Below are positions 56,544-64,000 of a DNA stretch of 64,000 nucleotides, one piece after another. The first letter of the stretch is position 1. Each line of letters opens with the position of its first letter. Made by a program: the position numbers and the translations under genes. Origin of the DNA: a bacterium SCSIO 12741 (GTDB taxonomy: Bacteria; Bacteroidota; Bacteroidia; Flavobacteriales_G; Salibacteraceae). The DNA lies in assembly GCA_024398055.1 (NCBI GenBank), contig CP073749.1, forward strand, positions 62,001 through 126,000, read 5' to 3'. The notes beneath the pieces are model-generated. The model was given only the letters and a program-made list of their open reading frames with translations, was not told where the DNA came from and did no database searches.

Positions 56544-57311
56544 CTACTTAAGGGTTTCAATCGCCCTTTCCCATTCAAACTCCTCGGGATCGTGGTATCC
56601 AAAATAGGTCATTTGATCTCCATGGGTTTCAATTAAACGACGAACCTTTTCCAAGGATTCCAATCGGGCTTCGTTATCCACCGCTCGGATAGTCGCTAAT
56701 TGATCTACGGGATGGTTTTTATCCTTTAATTCTGCTCGAAGGTAGTAGGCATCTCCGGCATAAAAAAGCCAGTCCTTATCGGTTTTGATGGCTACACCAC
56801 AGTGACCAAGCGTATGGCCAAATAAAGGAATGAGGTAGGCTTCAAAATCCAGGTCCAGCTTACGAGCAGGTAATCCAAACCATTCGCTGTCATTTTGCTC
56901 ATACTGGCGTATGGAGGGATGATAGGCCAATTGGTAATTCAGGTAGCGCTCGTCTCCCTGGTTGAAGGCATCAAGCTCTTCGCTGGACACGTGCAACCGG
57001 GCATGGGGAAAGTCCACTGCCCCACCGATGTGATCCGGATCGAGATGGGAGCACACGATGTTTTTTGCTTGGTTTGGATCTAATCCTAATTGCTCAATCT
57101 GGCGAATGGCAGTATAGCTTTCGTCGAATTGAAATCCGGTGATTTCTACCAGTTCTTTCCCTAATTTCTTTTCGGGTTCGCGGTTTTCTTCTAATCCTAT
57201 TCCGACGTCTATCAGAGTTAGGGTTCCGTTGTTTTCAATGAGCAGGCAATGGCCAATGGCAGATCCAAAGGGTGATTCTATTTGGACGCAGTTTAGGTGA
57301 TGGAGGAGCAT
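56544..57311 (-). CDS. MBL-fold metallo-hydrolase
   Basis: A 255-residue soluble enzyme of the metallo-beta-lactamase fold. Metal motif SHLDPDHIGG supplies His, Asp and His; GHTLGHCGV supplies the second His group; FYAGDAYYLR carries the bridging Asp. The sequence is of the N-acyl-homoserine-lactonase/glyoxalase-like branch. Substrate unknown. Confidence 0.85.
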   Translation of the reverse strand: MLLHHLNCVQIESPFGSAIGHCLLIENNGTLTLIDVGIGLEENREPEKKLGKELVEITGFQFDESYTAIRQIEQLGLDPNQAKNIVCSHLDPDHIGGAVDFPHARLHVSSEELDAFNQGDERYLNYQLAYHPSIRQYEQNDSEWFGLPARKLDLDFEAYLIPLFGHTLGHCGVAIKTDKDWLFYAGDAYYLRAELKDKNHPVDQLATIRAVDNEARLESLEKVRRLIETHGDQMTYFGYHDPEEFEWERAIETLK

Positions 57312-57452
57312 TACAGTGCGAGTTTGAGTCCGAGGACGTTTGGATTCAATTGTTTGTTACCTCAATAACGGTATGAATCGTTTGGGGTTTGTGAAGCTAT
57401 TGTGAATCATCTGGTTGGTTAGATTCACTTTATCATAACGGAAGCCATCCCA

Positions 57453-58634
57453 TTAGCCCTTATCTAAAAGCTTCTTGATTTCTTCCTTTCTCAATTGGGC
57501 TCCTTCATTTGTAGGGTCAATCTCAAGGACCATTTCGTACACCTCCATACTCTTGCCGTATTCCTCCAGCTGAAAGTAACAATCTGCAAATTCCAAGAGC
57601 ATCATTAGATCGGACTTATAGAGACTTGTACATTCTTTGTACGCATCTATCGCCTCGGGCCATTTTCCTTGATAGTGATTAACATAGCCAGTCCATCGAA
57701 AGGCCTCTACGGTTGGAGTAAACTCAAAATTCACCTTATTCGAAAAGGCTGCGTAGTGGTCTTTTACATCCTGGGCGGTGATTGTATCAGTGGGCATGAT
57801 CGTGCCAATGGCATAACCTTCATACAAGTTGGTTAGTCCGTCAATCAAACTGGGAAGCCGAACAGAACTATGCCCTTCTTCATAGATTTTCAACTCTGAA
57901 TTGACCTTTTTGCCTTGTAACAGATCGTAGAATTCCTGATGCGTATCCACATTGTATTGCTGCCTTTCCTTTCCTCCATTGGCAGTGGAAATGAAAACGT
58001 TGGATTGAATTTTTGAATTGCCGTTTTTCTCCACGTACCGGATCACATCACCGTGTTCGTACCAGATGCTCGGATCATACAACTGAAGGGCTTCAAAGGG
58101 ATTCTCCTGCACCAACATATAAGCCCCAAAATACCCACTTAAGGAATGACCGATGTAAACATCAAAACCATTGGTGTTGTATTCGGAGTTGACCCATGGA
58201 ACTACTTCATCTACCAGATACTTCAAAAAGTTGACTCCTCCCCCGGTGAGACTATCCGAAAAATAGGTCGCGATCAGCGAATCAGGGGTTCCATCAGAAT
58301 TGTAGCTGTTGGTGGTAAAGGTTAAATCGTAGACCCTCTTTTGGGGATCCTGGTAGGGAATGCCGACAACGATGTGATTGGGAATCTTATCATTAACCGC
58401 TAACTCCTTCATAATGGCATAGGTAATATCAAATTGGTATTCTGCATCCATCACATAGATGGTAGGATAGCTAATCGTGGAATCGTAACCGGCAGGTAGT
58501 CCTACCCAAATTTCGCGGGACTCATTTAGGTACTTGGAGTTAATTGAATGTTTCTTCCCTCCAAAATCCGGGTCTTGAGAAAAAGCGGTAAAGCAGTTCA
58601 GGCTCAAAATGAGAACCAGGGCAATGTATTTCAT
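57453..58634 (-). CDS. Exported esterase with C-terminal TPR units
   Basis: A 393-residue exported protein (signal MKYIALVLILSLNCFTAFSQ). Residues ~20-270 are a putative-esterase/alpha-beta hydrolase (GLPAGYDSTISYPTIYVMDAEYQF; nucleophile Ser in YIGHSLSGYFGAY; late His in YEEGHSSVRL). A TPR-like tail follows (AIDAYKECTSLYKSD, YGKSMEVYEMVLEIDPTNEGA). Related IroE-like proteins cleave siderophore or glycolipid esters. The ATG at 58634 is chosen because it starts the signal peptide; an in-frame start at 58667 is rejected. Confidence 0.8.
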   Translation of the reverse strand: MKYIALVLILSLNCFTAFSQDPDFGGKKHSINSKYLNESREIWVGLPAGYDSTISYPTIYVMDAEYQFDITYAIMKELAVNDKIPNHIVVGIPYQDPQKRVYDLTFTTNSYNSDGTPDSLIATYFSDSLTGGGVNFLKYLVDEVVPWVNSEYNTNGFDVYIGHSLSGYFGAYMLVQENPFEALQLYDPSIWYEHGDVIRYVEKNGNSKIQSNVFISTANGGKERQQYNVDTHQEFYDLLQGKKVNSELKIYEEGHSSVRLPSLIDGLTNLYEGYAIGTIMPTDTITAQDVKDHYAAFSNKVNFEFTPTVEAFRWTGYVNHYQGKWPEAIDAYKECTSLYKSDLMMLLEFADCYFQLEEYGKSMEVYEMVLEIDPTNEGAQLRKEEIKKLLDKG

Positions 58635-58707
58635 GGATTGTTTTTTCTTGGTATCAAAAGAAGTCATGATCCCTTTCTCTAAATGAATCGGAAAATAGAA
58701 AATTTAG

Positions 58708-59190
58708 CTAACCTAATAAGAGCTTAAACTTCTCGATCTGTCTCCGATGCCGGAGTATATGGACAATGGCGTGTTGCATGAGCTGCTCCACATCAAAAGT
58801 TTGCCCCCATCTTACTTGGATCTTTTTAGCGTTGTCGTATTCGGTCAATTTGAGATTGGGGTGGTCTTCGAAAAGCTTTTCGGTAAACTGAAACATGATC
58901 CACAAGGCCGCTCGGTATTCTTGGACACTGCTTAAGGTTTCTTTGTCGCGATAATCCTCATCCTCTCCTTGCCACTTTCTGATTTCAACCGCATAGGTAT
59001 AACCGCTTTGGACAAGATGAGTCAATATAGTTTGGATGGAGTGGCAATCGGCGTCTTTTGTATCCGGATCAATGATCTGTGTCAATTCACTTGAGCTCAA
59101 ATCAGCGATAACGGTAAACAATTCGTTTAATGCCTTTTCATACTCATCGAGTAAGGCTCCTACTGCTCCATTGGTTCTGTATTTTCTCAC
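58708..59190 (-). CDS. DinB-family protein
   Basis: A 160-residue four-helix-bundle protein of the DinB/YfiT type. Candidate metal-ligand His residues are in IQTILTHLVQSGY and QLMQHAIVHILRHRRQIEKF, the latter being the family signature. Members are thiol-dependent metalloenzymes or damage-inducible proteins; substrate unknown. The gene stands alone. Confidence 0.82.
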   Translation of the reverse strand: MRKYRTNGAVGALLDEYEKALNELFTVIADLSSSELTQIIDPDTKDADCHSIQTILTHLVQSGYTYAVEIRKWQGEDEDYRDKETLSSVQEYRAALWIMFQFTEKLFEDHPNLKLTEYDNAKKIQVRWGQTFDVEQLMQHAIVHILRHRRQIEKFKLLLG

Positions 59191-59213
59191 GGGTATTGAA
59201 ATAGGTTATTCGT

Positions 59214-59741
59214 TTAAAAGGAGGACAGCAATCGCTCGATGGCAGTGATATCCTTCCCACTTTTCGACCTTATTTTCTTGAGCACAACAATCAATCCGGT
59301 CAAATGAAAATACATGTTGCTCTTTTGCCCTTGTTTGTCTTTAATCGAAATGAAGTAGGTCAACAGGCTGATGTTCAAGGATTGAATTTGATCGAACTTG
59401 AATTCCTTTTCCTGACCAAATAGGGTGTGAACCGTGAATCCATCATCAGTGGTTGAAACTTTATGTACCTGGCATAATCTGATAATCCATACTCCGAATA
59501 GAAATACTGCCACGATGATCAACCAAACCAGAGGATGATAATACTCAGGAGCATTCGACATAAAGCGAGGTACAATCAGGATGGCCAATGCGATCAATAT
59601 CATTAAGTAGCCCATAAACAAATAAGCCTTGGGCATGGAATGCGTATTTCTCATCACCACTGGGCTGGCTGCCTTCTTATTCAGGAATTTGAATACTACC
59701 AAAGTCAAAAGCATGCAGGATGCAATTATCACTTCTTTCAT
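59214..59741 (-). CDS. Membrane protein with PH-like domain
   Basis: A 175-residue protein with three transmembrane helices (VIIASCMLLTLVVFKF; AYLFMGYLMILIALAILIV; YHPLVWLIIVAVFLFGVWII) and a C-terminal soluble region (STTDDGFTVHTLFGQEKEFKFDQIQSLNI) that resembles a bacterial PH domain. No role is known. It sits between DinB and the barrel-protein gene with its own spacing. Confidence 0.55.
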   Translation of the reverse strand: MKEVIIASCMLLTLVVFKFLNKKAASPVVMRNTHSMPKAYLFMGYLMILIALAILIVPRFMSNAPEYYHPLVWLIIVAVFLFGVWIIRLCQVHKVSTTDDGFTVHTLFGQEKEFKFDQIQSLNISLLTYFISIKDKQGQKSNMYFHLTGLIVVLKKIRSKSGKDITAIERLLSSF

Positions 59742-59825
59742 AAACTCCTGTATTTAATGGGATTGGGCAATTGGCTACGAGTTTGCATCAAACTTACTAA
59801 ATGGTTCTCAACCTTTTGAATGCAG

Positions 59826-60128
59826 TCAGCTCGATCTACCCGAAAGGATGGACGCCCTTGCTTTATTGGGGTTCCAGGCTCTCAGTGCTTTCATTTCCTC
59901 TTCATTTTCGCACCTGATCAATAGCCCCGTCAATCGATTCTCCTTGGGGAGTCGCATTCCCATATCCACTCCAGTGATCATCCGCTTCAAGGATTCTCCG
60001 TTAATGTCAAATTGGAGCACATCACCCTGATTCACTTCACCCTGGAGAACGATTCCTGCAAAAGTGAGCCCTCTTCCGGTGATGATGAAGGGCTCGTGAA
60101 TCTCAAACTGACCTTTTATATCTTCCAT
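59826..60128 (-). CDS. Stand-alone EF-Tu domain-2-like beta-barrel protein
   Basis: About 100 residues starting MEDIKGQFEIHEPFIITGRGLTFAGIVLQG and continuing VNQGDVLQFD ... MGMRLPKENRLTGLLIRC. This matches domain 2 of elongation factor Tu and related translation GTPases (VxDVFxIxGRGTVxTGRVxxG ... GDxV), but there is no GTPase domain. It is a small free barrel; binding of RNA, lipid or protein cannot be told. The ATG at 60128 is chosen over 60164. Confidence 0.55.
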   Translation of the reverse strand: MEDIKGQFEIHEPFIITGRGLTFAGIVLQGEVNQGDVLQFDINGESLKRMITGVDMGMRLPKENRLTGLLIRCENEEEMKALRAWNPNKARASILSGRSS

Positions 60129-60236
60129 AGTTGAAAAGTTGAAACGAATCAGAATACCTGGCATTGTCCCTCATTCTACCGAAATTCGTTTTGGATAAAG
60201 ATATCAGAACTACGAAAAATCAAACCGCCACTGTCC

Positions 60237-61043
60237 TTATTTCAACCCGAAGTGGTTTATCGGACCATTTCCCCGGCCCAAGGTTTTGTCCTTACCTTGA
60301 TCAATCGCACGATTGATGTATTCGCATCCTTTCCTTACTGCGCTTTCCAAATCGTTACCCTGACTCAGAAAAGTGGCGATGCTTGAGGACAAACTACACC
60401 CGGTTCCATGTGTGTTGTTCGTATCAATTCTTGGGTTCTCAATAATCACCGTTCTATCACGGCCGTATTCGTACAACACATCCATCATGTTTTCAGTTGA
60501 ATCCTCTAAGTGCCCCCCTTTTAGCAACACAGAGGTTTTAAACTGCTGACCAATTTCGCGTGCTGTGGCTTCGGTATTGTTTCGATCAATGGTATGCCCG
60601 ATCAGTACTTCCGCCTCTTTGGTATTTGGAGTAATCAAGACGGCCTTGGGCAACAATTCCTTAAGGCAACCAACAGCCTCACGGGTAATTAAGTGATCGC
60701 CTGAAGTGGCTACCATAACCGTATCAATCACAACGTTGGAGGCCTTGTACTCTGACAGTTTTTGGGCAATCGCCTCAATGACTTCGCAGGAATGAAGCAT
60801 TCCAATTTTTACCGCATCAAAATGGATATCGCTAAATACGGCATCCAATTGCTTCTCGAGGTGTGAAATCGGGATGGGGTGAATATCCGTAACGCCCTGG
60901 GTATTTTGTGCCGTTGTGGCCGTGATAACACTTGCCGCATAGGCACCACAAGCCGAAATACTCTTAATATCCGCCTGTATTCCAGCGCAACCTCCGGAAT
61001 CGCTGCCGGCAATGGTCAATACACTCTTGTAAGGGTTCTTCAT
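60237..61043 (-). CDS. thiD: Hydroxymethylpyrimidine/phosphomethylpyrimidine kinase
   Basis: Phosphorylates HMP to HMP-PP for thiamine synthesis. The ~268-residue protein has SVLTIAGSDSGGCAGIQADIKSISACGAYAASVITATTAQNT (family start), VKIGMLHSCEVIEAIA, LITPNTKEAEVL and the anion hole NTHGTGCSLSSSIA. The start at 61043 overlaps the tenA stop (ATGA). It is the last gene of the riboswitch-controlled operon. Confidence 0.92.
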   Translation of the reverse strand: MKNPYKSVLTIAGSDSGGCAGIQADIKSISACGAYAASVITATTAQNTQGVTDIHPIPISHLEKQLDAVFSDIHFDAVKIGMLHSCEVIEAIAQKLSEYKASNVVIDTVMVATSGDHLITREAVGCLKELLPKAVLITPNTKEAEVLIGHTIDRNNTEATAREIGQQFKTSVLLKGGHLEDSTENMMDVLYEYGRDRTVIIENPRIDTNNTHGTGCSLSSSIATFLSQGNDLESAVRKGCEYINRAIDQGKDKTLGRGNGPINHFGLK

Positions 61044-61693
61044 ACTTTCCATGATTCTTTGTGGTAGGCACTGTCCCAAAACATCCATTCCAATTTTGAC
61101 GCTTTTTCAAAAGCTTCATTCATTTTCTCCCGTTTTTCTGGTGAAGCGGTAACCGCATATTTGTCAGTGATTTCAACCGCTTGTTTTACCGAATTGGCAA
61201 ACTCTTCACCGCCATAGGTATCGATCCAATCCTGATAAGGGTTATCGCCCTCATGACTTTGATTAGCCAGGATATAGTCCCCCACTTGTTTGTAGATAGT
61301 AAAACATGGGAGCACGGCAGCAAGACCTTCTTCCAAGGATTTTGAATGGGCCATCCGGGATAAATAACTGATGTATAATTCACAGGTGGGAGAGGTTTCA
61401 TTCACCCGCTCTTCCCGACCCAAAAAGTTTTGGTGCAGGGCATTTTCTACGTGGATAATTCCCGTTGCAGCGCCCAAAAAGAATTGGGTATCGTTTTCAT
61501 CCGGACATTGAATACCGATCTGAGCCAAAACCTTTTTGTATTCGGCCAGGTAAAGCGTATCCTGATGAATGTAAAAATGGAATACCTCCTTGGGAAGCGT
61601 TCCCGCCATGAGCTCTTTGATGAAAGGATGCTCCGTTATTTGCTGAAAAATGTAATCTGTTTTTACACTTATTTCTTTGTACCAGCTTGCCAT
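61040..61693 (-). CDS. tenA: TenA family thiaminase II / aminopyrimidine hydrolase
   Basis: Salvages thiamine breakdown products by releasing HMP from base-degraded thiamine. The 217-residue helical protein has HPFIKELMAGTLPKEVFHFYIHQDTLYL, the active-site Cys region SPTCELYISYL and AVLPCFTIYKQVG (nucleophile Cys), and the family ending EWMFWDSAYHKESW with its Glu. It overlaps the thiE end by 25 bases. Confidence 0.92.
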   Translation of the reverse strand: MASWYKEISVKTDYIFQQITEHPFIKELMAGTLPKEVFHFYIHQDTLYLAEYKKVLAQIGIQCPDENDTQFFLGAATGIIHVENALHQNFLGREERVNETSPTCELYISYLSRMAHSKSLEEGLAAVLPCFTIYKQVGDYILANQSHEGDNPYQDWIDTYGGEEFANSVKQAVEITDKYAVTASPEKREKMNEAFEKASKLEWMFWDSAYHKESWKV

Positions 61694-62313
61694 ATAATTT
61701 CTTTTAGTTGTTTCGTTGCCTGTTCCGGGTCGTTTGCTTGAGATATAGCTGAAACCACCGCAATTCCCGCTGCCCCATTTTGCATAACCTCCGCCGCATT
61801 GTTTGAATCAATTCCCCCAATACAAACGATAGGCTTTATGCTTATGGCCTTCAATCTTTGTAGGCCCTCAATACCCAAAGCAGGATCTAAATCCTTCGTT
61901 TTTGTAGCCGTGTTATAAAGCGGAGATAAGCCAATGTAATCTACTTCAAGGTGGTTGGCTTCAGCCGCTTGTTCTTCATTACTGACGGACCAGCCAATGA
62001 TTTTTTGGGTCCCCAATAATTCTCGAGCAAGGATCACGGGCATATCCTTTTGCCCCAGATGAACTCCATCTGCGTCTATGGCCAAAGCAATATCGATTCT
62101 ATCATTAATAATCAGCGGGGTGTCATGCTTTGTACAAAGGCTTTTCGCCGCCACTGCACGTTCATAAAATCGTTTCGTATTCAGGGTCTTTTCTCTTAAC
62201 TGAACGATACTTACTCCACCTTTTAGACTGGCTTCCAGAACCTGGAAAAAGAGCTCGTCGTTGGTGATGCGCTCGTCCGTCACAAACATCAAAGAACAGT
62301 CTGCCTTTTTCAC
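61669..62313 (-). CDS. thiE: Thiamine phosphate synthase
   Basis: Joins HMP-PP and hydroxyethylthiazole phosphate to thiamine phosphate. A 214-residue TIM barrel with VSIVQLREKTLNTKRFYERA, DTPLIINDRIDIALAIDADGVHLGQKDMP, DYIGLSPLYNTATK and VCIGGIDSNNAAEVMQNGAAGIAVVSAI. It overlaps the thiM stop by four bases. Confidence 0.93.
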   Translation of the reverse strand: MKKADCSLMFVTDERITNDELFFQVLEASLKGGVSIVQLREKTLNTKRFYERAVAAKSLCTKHDTPLIINDRIDIALAIDADGVHLGQKDMPVILARELLGTQKIIGWSVSNEEQAAEANHLEVDYIGLSPLYNTATKTKDLDPALGIEGLQRLKAISIKPIVCIGGIDSNNAAEVMQNGAAGIAVVSAISQANDPEQATKQLKEIIWQAGTKK

Positions 62314-63083
62314 TTTTCTTCAAGCAATTGATGCAGAGCGTCGATAAAATTCATTTGGAAGCTTCCTGGACCCTGGGCAGTTTCTTCTGCCTTCTCGCCT
62401 GCTTTGCCCATAATTTCCATAGCTTGGTGAGCCGCCGAATGATAATCTGGGTTAACCGCAACACAAGCCCCAATAATACTGGTAGCTGTACATCCCATTC
62501 CGGTTACTTTGGCCATCAGGGGACTTCCGCTGGTTACTTTGTCCAATCGTTCGTTTGTTACTATAAAATCAGTTGCCCCACTAATCACAATAGTATTGTT
62601 GAGTTGCCTGGAAAGCTCTTTAGCAGCCTCCAAAGCATTTTCTGAACTTGTGGTACTGTCCACTCCTTTGGTGCTATTGCTGAGTTGGGCCAAGGCCATA
62701 ATCTCTGAAGCATTTCCCCTTATCACTGTCGGTTTGTAGGTTTCCATAATCTTCAAAGCCGTTTCGGTTCTGTATTTCGAAGCGCCCACACCTACCGGGT
62801 CAAAAACGATGGGTTTGTTCAGCTCATTGGCTTTTTTCATCGCCTTTTCCATGGCTTCCACCCATTTGGGACTCAAGGTCCCCATGTTGATCACCAAGGA
62901 CGATGAAATAGAGGTAATGTCTTCCACTTCTTCAATGGCATGAGCCATTACCGGTGATGCCCCTGCAGCAAGTAATGCATTGGCCGTGTTGTTCATCACT
63001 ACATAATTGGTGATGTTGTGAACCAAAGGTGATTGTTCACGTAATTCTTTCAATATTCCGCTGAATTGTTCTTTTTCAGGCAT
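62310..63083 (-). CDS. thiM: Hydroxyethylthiazole kinase
   Basis: Phosphorylates the thiazole moiety in salvage. The 257-residue ribokinase-like protein has PLVHNITNYVVMNNTANALLAAGASPVMAHA, KPIVFDPVGVGASKYR and the anion-hole VTGMGCTATSIIGA (catalytic Cys). It is the first gene of the operon, ~30 bases after the terminator hairpin of the TPP riboswitch. Confidence 0.93.
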   Translation of the reverse strand: MPEKEQFSGILKELREQSPLVHNITNYVVMNNTANALLAAGASPVMAHAIEEVEDITSISSSLVINMGTLSPKWVEAMEKAMKKANELNKPIVFDPVGVGASKYRTETALKIMETYKPTVIRGNASEIMALAQLSNSTKGVDSTTSSENALEAAKELSRQLNNTIVISGATDFIVTNERLDKVTSGSPLMAKVTGMGCTATSIIGACVAVNPDYHSAAHQAMEIMGKAGEKAEETAQGPGSFQMNFIDALHQLLEEK

Positions 63084-63107
63084 TGTCTATAGCGTTAAAT
63101 TTTGAGC

Positions 63108-63143
63108 AATAAAAAAGCCACAATCACAACCGTGAGAGTGGCT
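63108..63143 (-). terminator. Terminator hairpin of the TPP riboswitch
   Basis: AGCCAC (63116-63121) pairs with GTGGCT (63138-63143), extended by an inner TCTCACGG/TTGTGA region, and on the minus strand is followed by six T. It sits between the aptamer and thiM, so it should stop transcription when TPP is bound. Confidence 0.75.
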
Positions 63144-63159
63144 CATATATCTATGTATC

Positions 63160-63252
63160 CAATGATTTTCAATCCTCGTTTCCCTCCGCTGTCATTAAAC
63201 ATCTCAGGTTCATAGGGTATAATCTCAGCCTTTAAGGGGCACCCCTAACGAT
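63160..63252 (-). promoter_or_regulatory. TPP riboswitch (THI element)
   Basis: On the minus strand the aptamer reads TAGGGGTGCCC, then GGCTGAGATTATACCC, ATGAACCTGA and AGGGAAACGAGGATTG, the classical conserved segments of the thiamine-pyrophosphate aptamer. It controls thiM-thiE-tenA-thiD through the adjacent terminator hairpin. The conserved CTGAGA and the ACCTGAT-like segments are intact. Confidence 0.92.
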
Positions 63253-63350
63253 TGGGTAAAGTTACTTTTTTGTCTCGGGTAAATGCCAACTATGCGGAAA
63301 AGAGTTTTGAGCAAGGGATAACGGTAAATGGATCGTTAAGATCTATGGAC

Positions 63351-64000
63351 TTATTCTGCCCAATTGATTTTATGGGTTTGGTTGAGGTAAATGATCCCGT
63401 CAAAAGCTTTACCGAGTTCTTTGGTTTCTGTTTCCTCATCCCTGATTACCGCCCCTGCACCACTCATGGTTGTCAGGTTGGAATTCAGGAATTCTATAAG
63501 TGTCGAATCTTCTCTTGCCTGGCGGATATTTAAAAAGGCATTGGGTTTACCAAAGTCTTTCAAACAAGCCGTAAAGGAGTCTTCTACCACACTTTCATGA
63601 CCAAAAGCAATGAGTTTGCCGTCGTGTGAAAACGCCATATACTCGCCGGTTCCAAAATCTGTAGCCAGGTTAAAATAGGCATCGCCATACATCTTTCTCA
63701 ATTGGTGCCCCGCCACATCTACCGATCCGTTGTCCACCCAATCTCCTACATGAGCATTGTGCGCCCAGTAAAGGGCTTTGGATTCGGTACCGTGAAAATG
63801 TAAAATCCACTCGATGTTTTCGGCGATGTACATATCTCTCATGTCATGCTTGCGCTGTTCGGCATTTTGGTGAATGGCCATAACAAATTGGCCCAGCACC
63901 AGCACATGACGATAGGCTAATTCCAGCTCTTTTTCGGAGGTTTTGCTTTTGAGGATTTCATAGTTATCTGTGAAATAGTTTTTTAGCTTCACATAAGACA
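63351..64000 (-). CDS. Erythromycin esterase family protein, 3' part
   Basis: The gene runs off the end of the window: the frame stays open through the last bases, so only the last ~216 residues are seen. Motifs YIAENIEWILHFHG, LYWAHNAHVGDW and GDAYFNLATDFGTGEYMAF belong to the EreA/EreB-like succinoglycan-biosynthesis/esterase superfamily. The WAHNAHV motif carries active-site His residues. Such proteins outside clinical strains are usually esterases of unknown substrate; macrolide resistance should not be assumed. Divergent from the thiamine operon promoter only in position, same strand. Confidence 0.8.
   Translation of the reverse strand, partial: SYVKLKNYFTDNYEILKSKTSEKELELAYRHVLVLGQFVMAIHQNAEQRKHDMRDMYIAENIEWILHFHGTESKALYWAHNAHVGDWVDNGSVDVAGHQLRKMYGDAYFNLATDFGTGEYMAFSHDGKLIAFGHESVVEDSFTACLKDFGKPNAFLNIRQAREDSTLIEFLNSNLTTMSGAGAVIRDEETETKELGKAFDGIIYLNQTHKINWAE

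Noticed and set aside
63351-64000. Macrolide resistance gene
   Set aside because: Only family-level motifs are seen in a partial gene; most members outside clinical strains have other substrates.

Overview
The window comes from a member of the Bacteroidota, most likely a Flavobacteriales-type marine or aquatic organism. Evidence: type IX secretion (T9SS) C-terminal sorting domains on two secreted proteins (3-763 and 4076-7903), a DUF4294 protein, FlgO/TPR/AraC hybrid regulators, Bacteroidota-style purine-rich intergenic repeats, few Shine-Dalgarno sequences, and many TAATG/ATGA gene overlaps. No rRNA, tRNA, CRISPR array, integrase or intact insertion sequence was seen.

Layout. 1-23.1 kb is mostly chromosomal housekeeping: a T9SS protein remnant, a glycerophosphodiesterase and an LTA-synthase-like sulfatase, a cupin and a 1275-residue subtilisin, a flotillin/NfeD-like membrane pair ending in a clear terminator, a two-gene NAD-linked formate dehydrogenase, a small haem-c lipoprotein, a thioesterase, a TRIC channel, TPR proteins, a Bax-inhibitor-1 protein and biotin carboxylase. 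23.1-42.1 kb is one co-oriented minus-strand surface-polysaccharide locus of 16 genes, transcribed from 42.1 kb towards 23.1 kb. It holds glycosyltransferases, an O-antigen-ligase/polymerase protein, an aminotransferase, a priming sugar transferase, a complete WbpG/HisH/HisF-type amidotransferase module, a second amidotransferase that fuses a class-II glutaminase to a WbpG-like domain, and two paralogous copies of a two-gene membrane-protein cassette.

42.3-53.5 kb is an accessory, partly eroded segment: a 684-residue membrane protein with a possible PIN-like nuclease domain, a truncated orphan gene joined to a duplicated 90-bp piece of a serine-hydrolase gene, a TPR/AraC regulator, a quinone-oxidoreductase-like dehydrogenase, an adenylate cyclase, several small orphan genes and one gene with an in-frame stop. 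53.5-60.2 kb carries two divergent serine hydrolases, a metallo-hydrolase, an esterase-TPR protein, DinB, and small membrane or barrel proteins. 60.2-63.3 kb is a thiamine-salvage operon thiM-thiE-tenA-thiD behind a TPP riboswitch with a terminator platform. The window ends inside an erythromycin-esterase-family gene.

Four genes (T9SS protein, formate dehydrogenase alpha, the first glycosyltransferase of the polysaccharide locus, adenylate cyclase) each carry one apparent single-base loss in a short homopolymer, and restoring that base gives the family-typical protein. The shared pattern points to sequencing or assembly error rather than four independent mutations. The most novel biology is the pair of different amidotransferase systems in one polysaccharide locus, the duplicated membrane-protein cassette there, and the possible PIN-like membrane protein at 42.3-44.4 kb.
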